Shown one piece after another: positions 6,044 to 7,764 of a DNA stretch of 7,764 nt. The notes beneath the pieces were generated by a model. The model did no database searches and was not told the origin of the DNA. It was given only the letters and a program-made list of their open reading frames with translations. The stretch is from Rubritepida sp. (GTDB lineage Bacteria > Pseudomonadota > Alphaproteobacteria > Acetobacterales > Acetobacteraceae), in assembly GCA_014376425.1 (NCBI GenBank), contig JACMRO010000048.1, positions 1 through 7,764 on the forward strand. Direction: 5' to 3'. The stretch's first letter is position 1; the number at the start of each line of letters is the position of its first letter. The position numbers and the translations under genes were made by a program.

Positions 6044-6595
6044 ATGTCGCAAGCTGCCATGCCGCCGCGGATGGATCGGGACGCCTTCATCGCCTGGGCG
6101 ATCACGCAGGACGTTCGCTATGAGCTGGACCATGGCGAGGTGCTCGCGATGACGCCGGAGTTGCTGGACCATGTGCGCGCCAAGCAGCGCACCTTCACCG
6201 CGTTGGACCACGCCATCCAAAAAGGCGGGCTGGCCTGCGAGGTCATCGGAGACGGCTTTGGTGTCGTGGTCGATGACGATTGCCTGTACCAGCCGGGCGC
6301 CCTGGTCGTCTGCAGCGAGCGCCTGCCAGGCCATGTCCGCGTAACGAGTTCGCCCTCCATCATCGTGGAGGTGACCTCACCCTCCAACAGCCGCGTGGAT
6401 ACCCAGGTCAAGCTGGTGGAATACGCCAAGCTGCCCAGCCTGGCGCACTACCTCATCGTCCATCTCCAGCAGCGCGTGGTCATCCATTACCAGCGGGCGG
6501 CGAACGGGCAGTTCGCGGTGGCCATCCTCGGTCACGTGCCGCTGGTGCTGGACCCGCCGGGCCTGACGATCCAGGCCGAGGAGCTGCTGGGCTGA
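6044..6595 (+). CDS. Uma2-family (DUF820) protein, first of a tandem pair, altered nuclease motif
   Basis: A 183-residue protein of the Uma2 family, which has the PD-(D/E)XK restriction-endonuclease fold but no settled biological role. Family landmarks in order: YELDHGEVLAMTP (26-38), LYQPGALVVC (81-90), SIIVEVTSPSN (105-115) with Glu109, and KLVEYAKLPSLAHYLIV (123-139) with Lys123. The usual second landmark is YxPDxxV. Here the Asp is Gly85, codon GGC at 6296-6298, one transition from GAC, so this copy may be catalytically inactive. The paralogue downstream keeps the Asp. The start at 6044 is chosen over Met6 and Met10 because the upstream sequence and the ATGTC beginning match those of the second copy at the same spacing. 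The two genes are 46 bases apart. Codon use resembles that of the neighbours. Confidence 0.85.
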   Translation: MSQAAMPPRMDRDAFIAWAITQDVRYELDHGEVLAMTPELLDHVRAKQRTFTALDHAIQKGGLACEVIGDGFGVVVDDDCLYQPGALVVCSERLPGHVRVTSSPSIIVEVTSPSNSRVDTQVKLVEYAKLPSLAHYLIVHLQQRVVIHYQRAANGQFAVAILGHVPLVLDPPGLTIQAEELLG

Positions 6596-6603
6596 CACGG
6601 CGC

Positions 6604-6641
6604 TGTGGCGGTGACCCCGCCGCTTCTGGTAGGCTGGCCGC
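6604..6641 (+). promoter_or_regulatory. Candidate promoter of the second Uma2 gene, possibly leaderless; contains a weak hairpin
   Basis: TGTGGCGG (6604-6611), an 18-base spacer, TAGGCT (6630-6635), six bases, then ATG 6642. This copies the layout before the first Uma2 gene, including identical TGTGGCGG and GGTAG at the same distance from ATGTC. A 5-bp hairpin GGCGG/CCGCC (6607-6621, loop of 5) overlaps the upstream half and could act as a weak terminator for the first gene; no T-run follows. No clear ribosome site is seen. Confidence 0.4.
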
Positions 6642-7205
6642 ATGTCGGAAATGCGCAAGCCACCCCTTCGCTTCGAAACCACCGCCGCCTACCTGGATTG
6701 GGCGGTGGACCAGGATGCCCGCATGGAATTGTGGGACGGCGAGGTCGTGCTGATGGCGCCCGAGCGGGTGGGCCATGCGCGGGTGAAGGGCGCTGTGTTC
6801 CGGGCACTGGGCGACGCCCTGCGCGCCGCAGGCTCCGACTGCGAGGCCCTGACCGATGGCGTGGCCGTCGAGGTCGGCCGCCGCAGTTGCTACGAGCCCG
6901 ACGCGCTGGTGCAATGCGGCCCCCGCCTGGACCCCGACACCTGCGTCGCCACCCACCCCGTCATCATCGTCGAGGTCACTTCGCCGTCCAACAACCGGCA
7001 GGAAATGACGCGCAAGTTCACCGACTACTTCTCGCTGCCCAGCGTGCAGCATTACCTCATCCTGCATCATGATCGGCCGTTACTGCTGCACCACCAGCGC
7101 GGCGATGACGGCACCATCCGCACGGCCTTCGTTACCGGCGGCGCACTGCTGCTCGACCCGCCGGGCATCACGATCGACGTGACGCCACTTCTGACGGCGG
7201 ATTGA
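6642..7205 (+). CDS. Uma2-family (DUF820) protein, second of a tandem pair, intact motif
   Basis: A 187-residue paralogue of the preceding gene, with matching segments throughout: MELWDGEVVLMAP (28-40), CYEPDALVQC (83-92) with the conserved Asp87, VIIVEVTSPSNNR (107-119) with Glu111, Lys125 in TRKFTDYFSLPSVQHYLIL, and LDPPGITIDV near the end. Asp87, Glu111 and Lys125 are the probable metal and catalytic set of the PD-(D/E)XK fold. That assignment follows from family knowledge and was not tested. Substrate and role are unknown; Uma2 proteins often occur in multiple copies per genome. ATG 6642 is preferred over Met4 (6651) because it matches the first copy's ATGTC start and promoter spacing. 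The stop TGA at 7203-7205 lies three bases from the convergent valS stop. Confidence 0.87.
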   Translation: MSEMRKPPLRFETTAAYLDWAVDQDARMELWDGEVVLMAPERVGHARVKGAVFRALGDALRAAGSDCEALTDGVAVEVGRRSCYEPDALVQCGPRLDPDTCVATHPVIIVEVTSPSNNRQEMTRKFTDYFSLPSVQHYLILHHDRPLLLHHQRGDDGTIRTAFVTGGALLLDPPGITIDVTPLLTAD

Positions 7206-7208
7206 GCC

Positions 7209-7764
7209 TCAGCCGATTCGCGCCAGCGCGCCGTCCAGCCGCGCCATCTCCGCCCGCGCCTCCGCCAGCCGGTCGCGATTCTCCTGCACGATTTCCTCCC
7301 GCGCGCGCGCGATGAAGTCGACGTTGCCCAGCTTGGCCCCGGCCTGCTTCGCTTGCGCCTCGGCCTTTTGACGTTCGCGCTGAAGACGAGCGGTTTCCGC
7401 GGCCATGTCGATGAAGTCTGCCACTTCCAACATGAACAGCTGGCCCCCATAGCTAAGCTGAAGGCAGCGCCTCGCATCAACTACCGCGGGCTCGCGCGTT
7501 CCATACGCCTTGTCGTCTCTGAGTTCGACCCGCGCCAATCGCTTCACAGCATCCTGGTTGGCGCCAAGCTGAACACCCATGCTGGCCACGTCATCTTTGA
7601 CATCTGTGATCCGCGCACCGCGCCAGACAGGCACAATCGCAGACGCCGGGATGTTCGATTCCATCCGCACAGAGCGAATTGCAGAGACGAAGCCGATCAC
7701 CCAATCGATCTGCGATACCCGCACATCCTCGGTGGCAAAGCCCGGCGCGGTGGGAAACTCGCCC
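7209..7764 (-). CDS. valS: Valyl-tRNA synthetase, C-terminal part (5' part outside window)
   Basis: The last 184 residues of an enzyme that charges tRNA-Val. The frame is open to the window edge, so the GTG at 7724 is internal. The segment WVIGFVSAIRSVRMESNIPAS matches the end of the ValRS anticodon-binding helical domain. After a divergent middle part, LEVADFIDMAAETARLQRER through AKLGNVDFIARAREEIVQEN to the end matches the C-terminal coiled-coil arm that contacts the tRNA elbow. AKLGN-x-DF-x-ARA and EEIVQENRDRLAEA are strongly typical. Between them (about bases 7440-7680) the match to what I know of alphaproteobacterial ValRS is weaker, and GC falls to about 60%, against 70-75% in the nearby Uma2 gene and valS tail. 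The gene may carry foreign or diverged sequence, but the frame is intact. It is convergent with the second Uma2 gene. Confidence 0.9.
   Translation of the reverse strand, partial: GEFPTAPGFATEDVRVSQIDWVIGFVSAIRSVRMESNIPASAIVPVWRGARITDVKDDVASMGVQLGANQDAVKRLARVELRDDKAYGTREPAVVDARRCLQLSYGGQLFMLEVADFIDMAAETARLQRERQKAEAQAKQAGAKLGNVDFIARAREEIVQENRDRLAEARAEMARLDGALARIG

Noticed and set aside
6044..7205. Uma2 pair as a toxin-antitoxin or restriction-modification system
   Set aside because: The two genes are paralogues of the same family, with no methyltransferase, specificity subunit or antitoxin-like gene beside them.
1..7764. CRISPR arrays, tRNA/rRNA genes, insertion sequences, phage or conjugation genes
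   Set aside because: No regularly spaced repeats, no tRNA-like cloverleaf ends, no transposase or integrase motifs, and no flanking terminal repeats were seen on either strand.

Overview
The window is about 70% GC, tightly packed, and entirely bacterial. Base composition, wobble-position GC and the style of the IlvD, ValRS and UDP-xylose synthase sequences suggest an alphaproteobacterium, perhaps Rhodospirillales/Acetobacteraceae. That placement is an inference from protein style, not from a marker gene. No RNA gene, CRISPR array, insertion sequence, phage gene or origin is visible, and no stretch over 300 bases lacks a gene.

Layout. (1) At the left edge, on the + strand, lies most of a UDP-glucuronate decarboxylase (UDP-xylose synthase); its first few codons are outside the window. 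(2) Convergent with it, on the - strand, is a likely three-gene operon read from right to left: a 68-residue Gly/Tyr-rich lipoprotein, an 834-residue ExeA/GspA-like AAA ATPase, and a 146-residue lipoprotein whose TTG start overlaps the ATPase stop. The ATPase has one membrane segment, a very long Pro/Ala-rich linker and two small C-terminal domains. The last lipoprotein gene and the decarboxylase gene share a CTAG at their stops. (3) Upstream of these, also on the - strand, is a complete ilvD (dihydroxy-acid dehydratase, branched-chain amino acid synthesis). (4) Divergent from ilvD are two tandem paralogous Uma2-family (DUF820, PD-(D/E)XK fold) genes on the + strand, each with the same promoter-like arrangement ending six bases before its ATG. 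(5) Convergent with the second Uma2 gene, three bases away, is the 3' end of valS (valyl-tRNA synthetase) running off the right edge.

How the genes may work together. The lipoprotein-ATPase-lipoprotein set looks like an envelope device: a cytoplasmic NTPase domain, one membrane crossing, a linker that could span the periplasm, and two lipid-anchored partners. The neighbouring UDP-xylose synthase makes a surface-polysaccharide precursor, so a role in polysaccharide export or envelope assembly is possible, but only context supports it. ilvD and valS are housekeeping genes of valine metabolism and use; I see no evidence that they are co-regulated. The Uma2 pair is of unknown function, and its first member has lost the conserved Asp of the nuclease-like site.
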